A stretch of 61,979 bases of DNA, taken from NCBI RefSeq assembly GCF_001043025.1, contig NZ_JYLD01000023.1, positions 1-61,979 of the forward strand, in the 5' to 3' direction. Shown piece after piece: positions 1 through 8,832 of the stretch. The notes beneath the pieces are model-generated. The model searched no databases and was not told the origin of the DNA. It saw only the letters and a list, made by a program, of their open reading frames with translations. Positions within the stretch are counted from its first letter, which is position 1. Each line of letters starts with the position of its first letter. Source of the DNA: Pseudomonas helleri (GTDB lineage Bacteria > Pseudomonadota > Gammaproteobacteria > Pseudomonadales > Pseudomonadaceae). The position numbers and the translations under genes are program-made.

Positions 1-40
1 TCGGTTGGCACGTACTGATTGGTCGTCGTATTCTTTTTCA
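1..40 (-). CDS. possible 5' end of a gene running off the left edge
   Basis: A reverse-strand ATG at 40 is preceded at close range by a good ribosome binding site (GAGGGCGAG). The frame stays open for the 13 codons left in the window, reading MKKNTTTNQYVPT. That is too short to recognise a family. The start codon and ribosome site lie in one arm of a 12-bp inverted repeat (39-50 with 108-119). It may be the next gene downstream of the thioesterase or a chance start. Confidence 0.3.
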
Positions 41-145
41 TGGACTCGCCCTCGCTGTCGTTGGCTTCTAATAGAATGCCACCGTGGCGCACAGACGCCT
101 CGGCTTGGGCGAGTCCATGTAATTACAGAGGTTGGGTGGTGTGGC

Positions 146-763
146 TTAGAGCGTTTCGTCTTTCAATTCGCGATAGCGTTGTTCCAGTTCCTGACGGATC
201 TGGCGACGTTGCTTGCCCTGGATAAAGCGGCGTTTATCTTCGCTGTTCAATGGCTGCAGAGGCGGTACAGCCGCCGGTTTACGGTCGTCATCAACCGCCA
301 CCATGGTGAAGAAGCAGCTGTTGGTGTGGCGCACTGAACGTTCACGAATATTTTCGGTGACCACTTTGATCCCGACTTCCATCGAGGTGTTGCCGGTGTA
401 ATTGACCGACGCCAGGAAGGTCACCAGCTCGCCGACATGAATCGGCTCACGGAAAATAACCTGGTCCACCGACAAGGTGACTACATAACGTCCTGCGTAG
501 CGGCTCGCGCAGGCGTAAGCGACCTCGTCGAGGTACTTGAGCAGGGTTCCGCCGTGAACATTGCCAGAGAAGTTGGCCATGTCCGGGGTCATCAAGACCG
601 TCATCGACAATTGGGAGTTTCCGGGTTCCATAGCAGCAGGCTCGCGGTTGTGTTGCAGCAGTGAAGTGGGCATCTCTGCGGACGCTTTGTGATTTTTTGA
701 AACAGTTAATAACGGGACGCTGTCGCTTTGGCTGTCGTCACGCTCTGTTGTATCTGTTTCCAT
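146..763 (-). CDS. acyl-CoA thioesterase (hotdog fold)
   Basis: Hydrolyses acyl-CoA to free acid and CoA in the cytoplasm. The hotdog core starts near residue 45, with the NVHGGTLLKYLDEVAY stretch typical of YciA/BFIT-type thioesterases and later HTNSCFFTMVAVD. A basic, helical tail (RRQIRQELEQRYRELK) follows. The start is uncertain. The ATG at 763 has the best ribosome site (GAAAGGCGG) and gives 205 aa, but the extra 45 N-terminal residues look unstructured. An ATG at 631 would give the more usual length of about 161 aa but has a weak site. The gene is divergent from the antiporter gene across about 155 bp. Confidence 0.85.
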   Translation of the reverse strand: METDTTERDDSQSDSVPLLTVSKNHKASAEMPTSLLQHNREPAAMEPGNSQLSMTVLMTPDMANFSGNVHGGTLLKYLDEVAYACASRYAGRYVVTLSVDQVIFREPIHVGELVTFLASVNYTGNTSMEVGIKVVTENIRERSVRHTNSCFFTMVAVDDDRKPAAVPPLQPLNSEDKRRFIQGKQRRQIRQELEQRYRELKDETL

Positions 764-918
764 ATATTGCACCGCCTTTCAGCCAGAAGTCGCGCTGTTA
801 GCGTGCAAATGTCCTTCGTTCGGACAATTCCTACACTTAAAACTATCGAGATGCGCAGCGTATCAAGCTGGGCCTGTCGTTTTGTTGCCGGGCAAAAATT
901 ATAAAGGAGCGTCACGCC

Positions 919-2679
919 ATGCATGCCATCAGCTTTATCCAGGATTTGGCAGTCATCATGCTGGTCGCAGGCGTGGTGACTATTCTGTTCCACCGGTTCA
1001 AGCAGCCGGTGGTGCTGGGTTACATCGTGGCAGGTTTTATTATCGGCCCGCACACCCCGCCTTTTGGCCTGATTCACGATGAAGAAACCATCAAGACCCT
1101 GGCCGAACTCGGGGTGATCTTTTTGATGTTTTGCCTGGGGCTGGAATTTAGCCTGCGCAAACTGTTCAAGGTCGGGGCTACCGCGTTTATCGCAGCGTTT
1201 ATGGAAATTACGCTGATGATCTGGATCGGCTACGAAATTGGCCGCTGGTTCGACTGGAACACCATGGACTCGCTGTTCCTGGGCGCGATCCTGGCGATTT
1301 CTTCGACCACCATCATCGTGAAAGCGCTTAACGACCTGAAGATGAAAAACGAGCGCTTTGCGCAGCTGATTTTTGGCGTGCTGATCGTGGAAGACATCTT
1401 GGGCATCGGGATCATTGCCTTGCTCTCGAGCATCGCCGTGAGCGGCAGTGTGAGTCCGGAAGAAGTCTTTTCGACGGTCGGCAAATTGTCGCTGTTCATG
1501 ATCGTCGCACTGGTCATCGGCATCTTGCTGGTGCCGCGCGTGCTGGCCTATGTGGCCCGCTTTGAAAGCAACGAAATGCTCCTGATCACCGTGCTGGGCC
1601 TGTGTTTTGGCTTCTGCCTGCTGGTGGTCCGGCTGGAATACAGCATGGTGCTGGGCGCCTTCCTGATCGGCGCGATCATGGCTGAATCCCGTCAGTTGCT
1701 GAAAATCGAACGCTTGATCGAGCCGGTGCGTGACTTGTTCAGCGCGATCTTTTTTGTCGCCATCGGGCTGATGCTTGATCCGGCCATTTTGATGGAGTAC
1801 GCCTTGCCGATCGTGGTGATCACCGTCGCGGTGGTACTGGGCAAGATGCTTTCGTGCGGGCTGGGCGCCTTTATCGCCGGTAATGACGGACGCACCTCAC
1901 TGCGTGTCGGGATGGGGCTTTCACAGATTGGCGAATTCTCTTTCATCATTGCGGCGCTGGGCATGACCTTGCAGGTCACCAGCAGCTTCCTGTACCCCGT
2001 AGCGGTCGCGGTATCGGTGCTGACTACCTTGATGACGCCTTACCTGATTCGCGCCGCAGACCCGCTCTCGCTCAAGCTGTCGCACGTGGTGCCGGGGCGT
2101 GTGTCACGGGTGTTTGGGTTGTATGGGGAATGGCTGCGCAGCATTCAGCCGCAAGGCGAGGGGGCTTTGCTCGCGGCGATGATCCGCAAGATCTTGCTGC
2201 AGGTGGGCGTCAATTTGGCCCTGGTGATCGCTATTTTCTTTGCCGGCGGCTTTTTCGCCCCGCGGATCGCGCGTTACCTACAGGGCTGGATCCTGGAGCC
2301 GAGCTGGCAGAAAGGCATCATCTGGGGCCTCGCCTTGCTCCTGTCGCTGCCGTTTTTGATTGCGGCGTATCGCAAGCTCAAAGCGTTGTCGATGTTGCTG
2401 GCCGAGATGGGCGTTAAACCGGAAATGGCCGGGCGGCACACACAGCGTGTGCGTCGGGTGATCGCTGAAGTGATCCCGATTCTGTCGTTGCTGGTGATTT
2501 TTCTGCTGCTGTCAGCCTTGTCGGCGAGCATCTTGCCGACCAACGAACTGCTGATCGTGATTGCCGTGGTGGCAGCGGGCGTTGCGGCGGTGTTGTGGCG
2601 CTGGTTTGTGCGTATTCACACGCGTATGCAGGTGGCGCTGCTGGAGACGCTGGATAATCACAAGGAAAGCAGCCACTGA
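919..2679 (+). CDS. CPA2-family cation:proton antiporter
   Basis: Inner-membrane monovalent cation/H+ exchanger of the Kef type, 586 aa. The first 400 residues form a Na+/H+ exchanger domain of about 12 membrane helices, with GYIVAGFIIGP near residue 35, LGVIFLMFCLGLEFS near 65-80 and SQIGEFSFIIAALG near 335. Another four or so hydrophobic helices fill residues 420-560. Unlike KefB/KefC there is no C-terminal RCK/TrkA-N nucleotide-binding domain, so glutathione or NAD control is not expected. The start has a strong AAAGGAG site. A REP element follows directly. The cation (K+ or Na+) cannot be told from sequence. Confidence 0.88.
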   Translation: MHAISFIQDLAVIMLVAGVVTILFHRFKQPVVLGYIVAGFIIGPHTPPFGLIHDEETIKTLAELGVIFLMFCLGLEFSLRKLFKVGATAFIAAFMEITLMIWIGYEIGRWFDWNTMDSLFLGAILAISSTTIIVKALNDLKMKNERFAQLIFGVLIVEDILGIGIIALLSSIAVSGSVSPEEVFSTVGKLSLFMIVALVIGILLVPRVLAYVARFESNEMLLITVLGLCFGFCLLVVRLEYSMVLGAFLIGAIMAESRQLLKIERLIEPVRDLFSAIFFVAIGLMLDPAILMEYALPIVVITVAVVLGKMLSCGLGAFIAGNDGRTSLRVGMGLSQIGEFSFIIAALGMTLQVTSSFLYPVAVAVSVLTTLMTPYLIRAADPLSLKLSHVVPGRVSRVFGLYGEWLRSIQPQGEGALLAAMIRKILLQVGVNLALVIAIFFAGGFFAPRIARYLQGWILEPSWQKGIIWGLALLLSLPFLIAAYRKLKALSMLLAEMGVKPEMAGRHTQRVRRVIAEVIPILSLLVIFLLLSALSASILPTNELLIVIAVVAAGVAAVLWRWFVRIHTRMQVALLETLDNHKESSH

Positions 2680-2686
2680 CAGCTGT

Positions 2687-2752
2687 GTAGGAACGAGCTA
2701 GTCTCGCGATTTTTTGATCGTTTAAAAGATCGTGAGGCAAGCTCGCTCCTAC
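2687..2752. repeat. REP/REPIN, A type
   Basis: Two inverted arms of about 24 bp (GTAGGAACGAGCTAGTCTCG and its partner ending GCTCGCTCCTAC) flank an AT-rich centre. It lies between the antiporter and the convergent SUKH gene. The same family recurs at 4292, 14516, 32435 and as the right arm at 49065. Confidence 0.9.
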
Positions 2753-2762
2753 AGGGCGTTTA

Positions 2763-3185
2763 TCAGCTTTCCAGCCAGACGTCGCGGGCCCAGTGCCAAA
2801 CCGACTCCCAGGTTTCTTCGGTGACCAGCTCTTCTTCAGCGGACCACAGCACCACGGTGCCGTCTTCTTCGACGCAGTAGAAGTCGTCACCGTCCTGGCA
2901 GATGGGGATCAGGCTGCGATCAACGCCGGCATCCCAGGCGTTCGCCGCCACATCCGGCAAGTAGGTGTGGGACTGAGGGTCGGTCACGGTGACCGGCTCC
3001 AGGCTGCCGTAGACAACGTCGCTGACGGTCAGCAAAAACTCCCGGAAGACAAAAGGAATATCGATGAACAATTGTTCTTCGATTTCGACCAGCAGGTCCT
3101 CGTCAGGCAGTTCCAGAGGAACTGGTACCGGTTCGTTGGCTTCACGTAATTGTTCGATAATTTCTTCCACGACCTCAATCCTCAT
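2763..3185 (-). CDS. SMI1/KNR4 (SUKH) family protein
   Basis: A 140-aa, very acidic protein beginning MRIEVVEEIIEQL. It has the SUKH pattern: an N-terminal helix, then ELPDEDLLVEIEEQLFIDIPFVFREFLL and a GSLEPVTV strand, ending in a tryptophan-rich helix (WESVWHWARDVW). SUKH proteins are widespread as immunity proteins to nuclease-type polymorphic toxins but also occur as lone genes. No toxin gene is adjacent here, so an immunity role is only a possibility. A longer upstream frame would run through the terminator of the next gene and was not used. Confidence 0.8.
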   Translation of the reverse strand: MRIEVVEEIIEQLREANEPVPVPLELPDEDLLVEIEEQLFIDIPFVFREFLLTVSDVVYGSLEPVTVTDPQSHTYLPDVAANAWDAGVDRSLIPICQDGDDFYCVEEDGTVVLWSAEEELVTEETWESVWHWARDVWLES

Positions 3186-3254
3186 GCTCTGTATGGCGCG
3201 GTTTATATGACGGGCTTTATACAGTAGCTCGTTATAAGTGCAATCGTGAAATGC

Positions 3255-3280
3255 AAAGCCCCGGACAAGTCCGGGGCTTT
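3255..3280 (-). terminator. rho-independent terminator of the Tim44-domain gene
   Basis: An 11-bp GC-rich stem (AAAGCCCCGGA and its complement) with a 4-base loop. It lies between the Tim44-domain stop and the SUKH start, so it separates the two reverse-strand genes. Confidence 0.8.
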
Positions 3281-3306
3281 GGTTACAGCATGTAATGCCT
3301 GAGGGA

Positions 3307-4161
3307 TCAGCCGTTCTGGCGGATACCGGCAACCAGCCAAGGCTGGTTCTCGCCTTGTGGGCGTTCCATGTTCCAGCTTTCGCTGAACGCTTCGCCTTGG
3401 TCGAAACGCGAGTTTTTCGAGATGCCGCTGAAGGTCAGGGTGGCGATCGTCTTGTCGGCGCGATCATCTACACCTTCAAGTTGAACTTGCAGATCGTCGA
3501 TGTAGGTCGACTGGAAGCCGTCACCCAGCTCAGCACGCTCGCGCTTGAGGAACTCAAGCATTTGCGGGGTCACGAACTCGGCGATTTTGTCCATTTCGTT
3601 GGCATCCCAGTGCTGTTGCAGGGATTGGAAATGGTTACGCGCAGCTTCCAGGAAGCTCTGTTCGTTGAACCAGGCCGGTGCGTTGATCACCGGACGGGCT
3701 GCGGCAGGAGCAGCAGAACCGCCGAAGATCGAATTCAAGGCTGGCTTTTGCTCGAACACTTCGCGTTGCATCGGCGCATGGCCAGCAGGGGCCATGTCAG
3801 CTTGTTGCTTGCGTCGACGCGCGGCAATGAAGCGGAAGATCACAAAGGCGATGACCGCCATGATCAGGATGTCGAAGAACTGCATACCCTGGAAGCCGCC
3901 ACCCATGAACATGGAGGCCAGCAGGCCGCCAGCCGCGAGGCCAGCCAGAGGGCCGAGCCAGCGCGAAGCACCGCCGGCTTTGGCAGCGGCGCCCGCAGCG
4001 CCTGCGGCAGCAGGAGCTGCTGCGGCTGGAGCCGCTTGGCGAGTTTGATGGCTTGGCGCTGAACCGGCGCTTTTGCCGCCGCCGAAGCGTTTGGCGTTCG
4101 CGTCGAGGCTCATCGTTAAACCGATGCACAACGCCATGGCGATGCTAAGAAAACGTTTCAT
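3307..4161 (-). CDS. Tim44-like domain protein, membrane anchored
   Basis: A 284-aa protein. An N-terminal signal or anchor (MKRFLSIAMALCIGLTMSLDANA) is followed by an alanine/glycine-rich low-complexity segment (residues 30-75), a short hydrophobic segment (FFDILIMAVIAFVIFRFIAARRR, about 100-122) and a C-terminal Tim44/MBA1-like domain (about 160-284) containing WFNEQSFLEAARNHFQ. In mitochondria this fold binds membranes and import partners; the bacterial role is not established. The ATG at 4161 is preferred over one 15 bases upstream because it has a GGGAA site and starts the signal sequence. Confidence 0.85.
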   Translation of the reverse strand: MKRFLSIAMALCIGLTMSLDANAKRFGGGKSAGSAPSHQTRQAAPAAAAPAAAGAAGAAAKAGGASRWLGPLAGLAAGGLLASMFMGGGFQGMQFFDILIMAVIAFVIFRFIAARRRKQQADMAPAGHAPMQREVFEQKPALNSIFGGSAAPAAARPVINAPAWFNEQSFLEAARNHFQSLQQHWDANEMDKIAEFVTPQMLEFLKRERAELGDGFQSTYIDDLQVQLEGVDDRADKTIATLTFSGISKNSRFDQGEAFSESWNMERPQGENQPWLVAGIRQNG

Positions 4162-4291
4162 AAAGGGAATTCCCATTTGTGGATGACACGCGCGCCATGT
4201 TGCACAGGTGAGGTGTGACTGGCTAGCAGTGAAATGTTTCGGGCTTTTGCCTGATTGGGTGTAGGACGGATCCTGAAGTCACGTAATACAT

Positions 4292-4355
4292 GTAGGAACG
4301 AGCCTGCCTCGCGATCTTTTGACGCTCAAAAGATCGCGAGGCCAGCTCGCCCTAC
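4292..4355. repeat. REP/REPIN, A type
   Basis: An inverted pair GTAGGAACGAGCCTGCCTCG ... CGAGGCCAGCTCGCCCTAC lying between the Tim44-domain start and the uvrD stop. The right arm lacks one base compared with other copies. Confidence 0.88.
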
Positions 4356-4369
4356 AGGCTATTAACGTG

Positions 4370-6550
4370 TCAGACGGCCTCTAGCTTGGCGTAGCCCATC
4401 ATCAGCCACTTGCTGCCGTCGGGGAAGTTCACCTGCACCCGGGCCTGTGCGCCAGCGCCTTCAAAATTAAGGATCACGCCTTCACCAAACATGGCGTGCT
4501 TAACCAACTGGCCCAGCTTGAATTCGGTTTCGGGAATTTCCGAACCGCCGAACAGCGTGCTGGCGCTTTGTTTCTGGCCGCCGAAAGGGCGACTGACACT
4601 GTTGGACAGACGAACTTCCTGGATCAGACCTTTTGGTACTTCACGAACGAAGCGCGAAACCTTGTTGTAGGTCTCAGCACCATAGAGGCGTCGGGTTTCT
4701 GCATAGGTCATGACCAGGTTGTGCATCGCCCGGGTGATGCCCACGTAGGCCAGGCGACGCTCCTCTTCAAGGCGGCCGGGCTCTTCCAGGCTCATCTTGT
4801 GCGGGAACAGCCCTTCTTCCATGCCCACCAAGAACACGTACGGGAACTCCAGGCCTTTGGCGCTGTGCAGCGTCATCAGCTGGATACCGTCTTCGTGCTC
4901 TTCGGCCTGGGTATCACCGGCTTCCAGCGAAGCATGACCAAGGAAGGCGGCCAGAGGCGACAGCTCTTCGTCTTCTTCATTGCTTTCAAAGTTGCGCGCC
5001 GCGCTCACCAGTTCCTCAAGGTTTTCTACCCGGGCCTGGCCTTTTTCACCTTTTTCCGCCTCGTGGTAGGCAATCAGCCCACTTTGCTCGATCACGGTCT
5101 GGGTCATCAGGTGCAGCGGCATGTCCATGACTTTGGCGGCGAGGTTCTCGATCAGCTCGATAAAGCCTGCGATGGCACCAGAGGCCCGGCCCGGCAAGGC
5201 TTTATTGGCGATCAGCTGGCGCATGGCTTCCCACATCGACACATCGCTGTGACGGGCGTGCTCGCGGATGGCCTCGACGGTTTTTTCACCGATGCCCCGC
5301 GCCGGAACGTTGATCACCCGCTCCAGTGCCGCATCGTTGCCGCGGCCTTCGAGCAAGCGCATATAGGCCATGGCGTTTTTGATTTCAGCGCGTTCAAAGA
5401 AGCGCTGGCCGCCATAAATACGGTACGGGATACGTTCGCGCAGCAAGGCTTCTTCCAGCACCCGCGACTGGGCGTTGGAGCGGTACAAAATAGCGATGTC
5501 GTTGCGGGCCAGGCCGGTGTTCAACGCGCTCTGGATGGTTTCGACCACATAACGCGCTTCATCATGCTCGTTGAAGGCCGCGTACAAGTTGATCGCTTCG
5601 CCATCACCGCCATCGGTCCACAGCTCTTTGCCCATGCGCCCGCTGTTGTTGGCAATCAGGGCGTTGGCGGCTTTGAGGATGCCGGCCGTGGAGCGATAGT
5701 TTTGCTCCAGACGAATGGTCTCGGCGTCCGGGAAGTCGGTCGAGTACTGGTAGATGTTTTCGATCTTGGCGCCGCGCCAGCCGTAAATCGACTGATCGTC
5801 ATCGCCCACCACCATCAAGCTGTCGCCACCTTTGGCGAGCAAACGCAGCCAGGCGTATTGCACGGCGTTGGTGTCCTGGAACTCGTCGACCAAGATGTGC
5901 CGGAAGCGTTTTTGGTAGTGCTCCAGCAAGCCCGGGTGGTCGCGCCACAGATCGAGGGCACGCAACAGCAGCTCAGAGAAGTCGATCACGCCTGCACGCT
6001 GGCAGGCGGCCTCGTAGGCTTCATAAATGCTGCGCATGGTGCCCAGGAACAAATCGCCGCTGGCTTGAATGTGCTGTGGGCGCAGGCCTTCGTCTTTCTG
6101 GCCGTTGATAAACCATTGGGCCTGACGCACCGGCCAGCGCTGCTCATCGAGCCCCAGATCACGAATCACCCGCTTGACCAGGCGTTGCTGGTCATCGCTG
6201 TCGAGAATCTGAAACGTCTGGCTCAAACCGGCTTCTTGCCAGTGAGCCCGCAACAGGCGGTGTGCCAGCCCGTGGAAGGTGCCCACCCACATACCGGCCG
6301 GGTTGATCCCCATAAGCTGCTCGATACGATGACGCATCTCGGCAGCGGCCTTGTTGGTGAAGGTCACCGACAGCACGGAGTGCGGGGACGCGTTTTCGAC
6401 CTGGATCAACCAGGCGATACGGTGCACCAGCACACGGGTTTTGCCGGAACCTGCGCCGGCCAGGACCAACTGACGCCCAATACTGGCCGTGACGGCCTGA
6501 CGTTGGGCATCGTTGAGGGAATTTAACAAGAGAGAGAGATCTTCGCGCAT
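4370..6550 (-). CDS. uvrD: DNA helicase II (UvrD)
   Basis: An SF1A 3'-to-5' helicase of 726 aa, the usual Pseudomonas length. It displaces incised strands in nucleotide-excision and mismatch repair. Walker A is AGAGSGKT (31-38), motif Ia FTNKAAAEM (64-72), motif II VDEFQDT (221-227), with VVGDDDQSIYGWRG (motif III) and the helicase C-terminal motifs (LMTLHSAKGLEF, RLAYVGITRA) further on. The last 50 residues (KHAMFGEGVILNFEG) match the RNA-polymerase-binding Tudor-like tail of UvrD. Transcribed alone toward the REP at 4292. Its start is divergent from the GGDEF/EAL gene across about 240 bp. Confidence 0.97.
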   Translation of the reverse strand: MREDLSLLLNSLNDAQRQAVTASIGRQLVLAGAGSGKTRVLVHRIAWLIQVENASPHSVLSVTFTNKAAAEMRHRIEQLMGINPAGMWVGTFHGLAHRLLRAHWQEAGLSQTFQILDSDDQQRLVKRVIRDLGLDEQRWPVRQAQWFINGQKDEGLRPQHIQASGDLFLGTMRSIYEAYEAACQRAGVIDFSELLLRALDLWRDHPGLLEHYQKRFRHILVDEFQDTNAVQYAWLRLLAKGGDSLMVVGDDDQSIYGWRGAKIENIYQYSTDFPDAETIRLEQNYRSTAGILKAANALIANNSGRMGKELWTDGGDGEAINLYAAFNEHDEARYVVETIQSALNTGLARNDIAILYRSNAQSRVLEEALLRERIPYRIYGGQRFFERAEIKNAMAYMRLLEGRGNDAALERVINVPARGIGEKTVEAIREHARHSDVSMWEAMRQLIANKALPGRASGAIAGFIELIENLAAKVMDMPLHLMTQTVIEQSGLIAYHEAEKGEKGQARVENLEELVSAARNFESNEEDEELSPLAAFLGHASLEAGDTQAEEHEDGIQLMTLHSAKGLEFPYVFLVGMEEGLFPHKMSLEEPGRLEEERRLAYVGITRAMHNLVMTYAETRRLYGAETYNKVSRFVREVPKGLIQEVRLSNSVSRPFGGQKQSASTLFGGSEIPETEFKLGQLVKHAMFGEGVILNFEGAGAQARVQVNFPDGSKWLMMGYAKLEAV

Positions 6551-6789
6551 CGACGCATTCTAGGGTGCCGGGGCAAACCGGGCAAACACCAATCCAGTTC
6601 TGTTGGGCCGTCTGTCGTGGCGTTGTGCCAAACGTCAAAAAAGAGTGTCTACAAGCTGTTACGTCATTGGTTTGGTTAACTGCAATAATGTCGTCTATTT
6701 TTTGACGTCTCATCGTTTGGTCGTGGGCACTGCTTGTGTATGCTCGGGCGACTTTTTTGGCTCATCTCCCTTGAATAAGAACGTTGCCG

Positions 6790-8676
6790 ATGAATCAGAG
6801 TTTTACCTCCCTGGGGATATATTCCGGCTTAGGATTCGGGCTTTTTCTGGCTCTGCTGGGTGCATTCGTCTGGCGAATCGATCTGATTAATCAGCGTCGT
6901 AAAGTGCGTAATAAAAAATTCAAAAGTGTGTTCGAAGAACTGCAGGACGCTAATTTTCGCAGTGAGCAGCTCAACGCCGAGCTCGCCCGCGAGGTCGAGC
7001 AGCGTCGGCTGGCGTCGACGGTGTTCGAGGCCGCCAGCGAAGGCATCGTGATTCTTGACCCTACCTACAAAATGCTCACGGTCAACCAGGCGTTCAGCCG
7101 GATCAGCGGGTATGCCGTGGCAGAGCTGGTGGGTCGCCGTGTTGATGAGCTGGCTTGCAGCCGCGATGCGCGGCGGCATTTTCCGATCATTCAGGCCTCG
7201 CTGGCAGAGCACGACAGTTGGTTGGGTGAGCTGGTAGAAACCCGCAAGAACGGCGAACTCTACCCGCAATGGTTGCAACTCAAGGTGGTGCGTGACGACG
7301 CCGCGCAGGTTAGCCATATCGTGGCCTTTATTACCGACCTGTCGGCGCGGCGTATCGTTGAGGCGCGGGTGCGTCACCTGACGCATTTTGATGAACTGAC
7401 CGGGCTGGCCAATCGGCTGCTATTTAAAGAGCGTCTGGAAGAGGCCAATCAGCGCGTCCGCCAAGGCACGTCAAGAAACCTGGCATTGCTGCACATCGAC
7501 CTGGATCGCTTCAAGTTGCTCAATGACAGCCTCGGGCCGGAGCTAGCGGACCAAGTGCTGCAAAAAATTGCAGAGCGCCTGACCAAGGCATTGCCCGAAG
7601 CTGACACCATTTCGCGCCTCTCCAGCGATGAGTTCGCCGTGCTGTTCGATGCCTACGGCAGCCTGACCAGCCTGGCGCGGGTTGCCACCCGGCTGATGGG
7701 CAAGCTGAGCCGGCCGATAGTGGTCGACGGCCACGAGTTGGTGGTGAGCGCATCAATGGGGATCAGCTTGTTGCCCGATGGCGCCCGAGACATCGCCCAG
7801 TTGGTCAGCCAGGCCAACAAAGCCATGCAACAGGCCAAACACATGGGTGGCGGGACGTTTCAGTTTTTCAGTCACAGCCTGCAACACAGCACCCTTGAGC
7901 GTTTGCAGTTGGAAAATCAACTGCGCAAAGCCATTGGCGAACGCAAGCTCAGCGTTTTTTATCAGCCTAAGCTTTGCCTCAAAAACGGCCGTCTGGATTC
8001 CGCTGAAGCCTTGGTGCGTTGGGATCACCCCGAGTTGGGCAGTGTGTCGCCGAGCGACTTTATCGCGCTGGCTGAAGAAACTGGCCTTATCGTGCTGATC
8101 GGTGAATTTGTGCTGCGTGAGGCCTGTCGTCAGGCCGCGCAATGGCAACAGGCGGGGCTGGCGCCAATACGGGTGTCGGTGAACCTGTCGGGCCATCAAT
8201 TGCGCCAAGGTAATCTGGTCAGCCTGGTGCGCCAGGTGCTGGAAGATACCGGGCTGGCGCCGCACTGCCTGGAGCTTGAAATCACCGAAAGCCAGTTGCT
8301 TGAAAATGTCGACTACGTGATCGCCACCTTCCAGCAGTTGCATGAATTGGGCGTGAAACTGGCCATTGATGACTTCGGCACCGGCTACTCATCGCTCAGC
8401 TACCTCAAGCGCTTTGCCGTGGACTACGTAAAAATTGATCAGACGTTTATCCGTGGCGTGGGCACCTGCGTTGAGGACGATGCCATCACCAAGGCGATCA
8501 TTGCCATGGCCCACAGCCTGGAGTTGAAAGTGGTGGCCGAGGGCGTTGAAAACGAAGTGCAACTGGCGTTTCTCAAGGAGCATCAGTGCGACGAAGTGCA
8601 GGGTTACTTGATCAGCAGCCCGACCAACGCTCAGGCCATGGCTGATTTATTGCGGGCCGGTGTCGCCATTTGGTAG
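6790..8676 (+). CDS. membrane PAS-GGDEF-EAL protein, probable c-di-GMP phosphodiesterase
   Basis: 628 aa: one N-terminal membrane helix (about 8-28), a coiled stretch, a PAS sensor domain (about 75-185), a GGDEF domain (about 195-355) and an EAL domain (about 370-625). The GGDEF active site reads SSDEF (278-282), so cyclase activity is probably lost; the fold may still bind GTP. The EAL domain keeps its motifs: EALVRW (406-411), DDFGTGYSSLSYL, KIDQTFI and AEGVE. It is expected to degrade c-di-GMP at the inner membrane under PAS control. The ATG at 6790 is chosen over a TTG two codons earlier. Gene order next to uvrD is as in other pseudomonads. Confidence 0.93.
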   Translation: MNQSFTSLGIYSGLGFGLFLALLGAFVWRIDLINQRRKVRNKKFKSVFEELQDANFRSEQLNAELAREVEQRRLASTVFEAASEGIVILDPTYKMLTVNQAFSRISGYAVAELVGRRVDELACSRDARRHFPIIQASLAEHDSWLGELVETRKNGELYPQWLQLKVVRDDAAQVSHIVAFITDLSARRIVEARVRHLTHFDELTGLANRLLFKERLEEANQRVRQGTSRNLALLHIDLDRFKLLNDSLGPELADQVLQKIAERLTKALPEADTISRLSSDEFAVLFDAYGSLTSLARVATRLMGKLSRPIVVDGHELVVSASMGISLLPDGARDIAQLVSQANKAMQQAKHMGGGTFQFFSHSLQHSTLERLQLENQLRKAIGERKLSVFYQPKLCLKNGRLDSAEALVRWDHPELGSVSPSDFIALAEETGLIVLIGEFVLREACRQAAQWQQAGLAPIRVSVNLSGHQLRQGNLVSLVRQVLEDTGLAPHCLELEITESQLLENVDYVIATFQQLHELGVKLAIDDFGTGYSSLSYLKRFAVDYVKIDQTFIRGVGTCVEDDAITKAIIAMAHSLELKVVAEGVENEVQLAFLKEHQCDEVQGYLISSPTNAQAMADLLRAGVAIW

Positions 8677-8765
8677 TGGCAAGAAAGGCTACATGCCCGG
8701 AAAACACGGCATTTTGCCGATAAGGCTTGCGAGACTACGACGTATTGGTTGGGCAAAAAACGAAT

Positions 8766-8786
8766 TCTTGTAGTATAACTACAAGA
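8766..8786. promoter_or_regulatory. palindromic operator upstream of the RpiR-type regulator
   Basis: A 21-bp perfect palindrome with core CTTGTAGT-ATA-ACTACAAG, centred about 57 bp before the regulator start. It overlaps a TATAAC -10-like element. HexR-family proteins of pseudomonads bind TTGT-N7/8-ACAA sites; this one is TTGT-N9-ACAA, so autoregulation by the adjacent RpiR protein is likely but the fit is not exact. Confidence 0.6.
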
Positions 8787-8832
8787 TTGCTACATCCCCG
8801 GCGCCCGCCGCTTCCAGACCGAGTCCTGCCTT

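Noticed and set aside
706..1077. Reverse-strand frame between the thioesterase and the antiporter
   Set aside because: Overlaps both flanking genes; no ribosome site and no conserved features.
4496..6526. 676-codon open frame on the plus strand opposite uvrD
   Set aside because: Its sequence is a shadow of the conserved helicase; no ribosome site, no domain, composition rich in H, Q and V as expected of antisense GC-rich coding.
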